Position numbers and translations under genes: made by a program. Below are positions 12,586 through 12,925 of a stretch of DNA of 12,925 bases, one piece after another (the first letter of the stretch is position 1; every line of letters begins with the position of its first letter). Below the pieces are notes generated by a model that saw only the letters and a list, made by a program, of their open reading frames with translations, had not been told where the DNA came from and searched no databases. The stretch is from UBA9732 sp045116915 (GTDB taxonomy: Bacteria; Spirochaetota; Spirochaetia; Sphaerochaetales; Sphaerochaetaceae): assembly GCA_045116915.1 (NCBI GenBank), contig JBGUMQ010000031.1:1-12925 (forward strand). Direction: 5' to 3'.

Positions 12586-12925
12586 ATGAACAAGAAGAAA
12601 CTCCAGGCAGAACTCCCGAAAATGCTTAAGGATCTCGATAATCTGATTGCTTATATCGAGAGACAACCCGTCATGAAGGAAAAAGCGACCCTTGTGGTTT
12701 GCGAAAACCAGAAAACGACGAATATCTACAAGTCCATAGAAGGTGGTATCCGGGAATACCTCGGGAATGACAAGCAGGAAGAAATCCGCACACTCGCAAA
12801 GAAGGCGCACTATTCGAAAATGCTGTCCGCCGCACGAAAGGAGCGGGATCAGATACAGAGATGCATCAAGACGCTCAACTCGGGCAGGGGGATAACAGAT
12901 ATTGACGATGTCTACCCTTCACTCA
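12586..12925 (+). CDS. Unrecognised Lys/Glu-rich protein, 113 codons visible (cut by window edge)
   Basis: The frame from the ATG at 12586 is open to the window end, beginning MNKKKLQAELPKMLKDLDNL. I do not recognise it with confidence. It is hydrophilic and largely helical in appearance, with no signal peptide or membrane span. Segments such as IREYLGNDKQEEIRTLAKK and KMLSAARKERDQIQRCIK, followed by ITDIDDVYPSL, remind me of the N-terminal part of hypothetical proteins in Firmicutes and spirochaetes that end in a nuclease-like domain. That is a weak impression and the diagnostic part lies outside the window. Codons are visibly AT-richer (AAA, GAA, GAT, ATA) than in the neighbouring operons, suggesting a different origin. 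No Shine-Dalgarno site precedes the ATG. An in-frame TTG at 12571 is an alternative start. Confidence 0.6.
   Translation, partial: MNKKKLQAELPKMLKDLDNLIAYIERQPVMKEKATLVVCENQKTTNIYKSIEGGIREYLGNDKQEEIRTLAKKAHYSKMLSAARKERDQIQRCIKTLNSGRGITDIDDVYPSL

Noticed and set aside
12559..12810. 83-codon frame on the minus strand at the right end
   Set aside because: It overlaps the plus-strand frame from 12586, which is longer, continues past the edge and has better residue composition; no ribosome site was seen for the minus frame.
1..12925. CRISPR arrays, tRNA or rRNA genes, insertion sequences, attachment sites
   Set aside because: I read for regular direct repeats with spacers, cloverleaf/T-loop patterns, rRNA-like conserved stretches and transposase frames with terminal inverted repeats, and saw none.

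Overview
The window looks like chromosomal DNA of a spirochaete, most likely a GC-rich relative of Sphaerochaeta or Treponema. That placement is inferred from three things. The V-type ATPase operon has the reduced order E, DUF2764, A, B, D, I, K seen in spirochaetes and chlamydiae. It is followed by a BMP-family (TmpC/PnrA-like) nucleoside uptake locus. The substrate-binding protein has a signal peptide without a lipobox, a form I associate with Sphaerochaeta-type binding proteins. By eye the genes are GC-rich (roughly high fifties percent), with most third positions G or C.

Layout. Positions 1-69 (minus strand) hold the first 23 codons of a probable low-specificity L-threonine aldolase. Positions 70-357 are a divergent intergenic region. 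It carries a clear intrinsic terminator facing the aldolase gene, and a weak promoter with a palindrome for the rightward operon. Positions 358-7427 are a tightly packed seven-gene V-type ATPase operon: atpE, a DUF2764 gene, atpA, atpB, atpD, atpI and atpK. Junctions range from an 8-nt overlap to 31 nt, and each gene has its own Shine-Dalgarno sequence. Recognisable genes for the stalk subunits C, F and G are absent. AtpK keeps the residues that bind sodium in the Enterococcus hirae enzyme, so the complex may be Na+-coupled.

Positions 7428-7539 hold a weak terminator, a good sigma-70-type promoter with a palindrome in its spacer, and a leader hairpin. Positions 7540-12396 encode an ABC importer: binding protein (7540-8655), double ABC ATPase (8781-10319) and two permeases (10316-11455 and 11455-12396). 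A strong UUCG-capped terminator after the binding-protein gene, followed by an internal -10 element, should make the binding protein much more abundant than the membrane part. A GC-rich terminator at 12419-12447 closes the locus.

Positions 12448-12585 are strikingly AT-rich and repeat-laden, with a possible 13-codon leader peptide. Beyond them an open frame (12586 to the edge) encodes the start of an unrecognised Lys/Glu-rich protein with different base composition, possibly acquired DNA.

Together the core genes describe an ion-translocating ATPase that links ATP to a membrane ion gradient, beside an ATP-driven uptake system probably for nucleosides. The most unusual material is at the two ends: the terminator in the aldolase leader and the repeat-rich stretch before the last gene.
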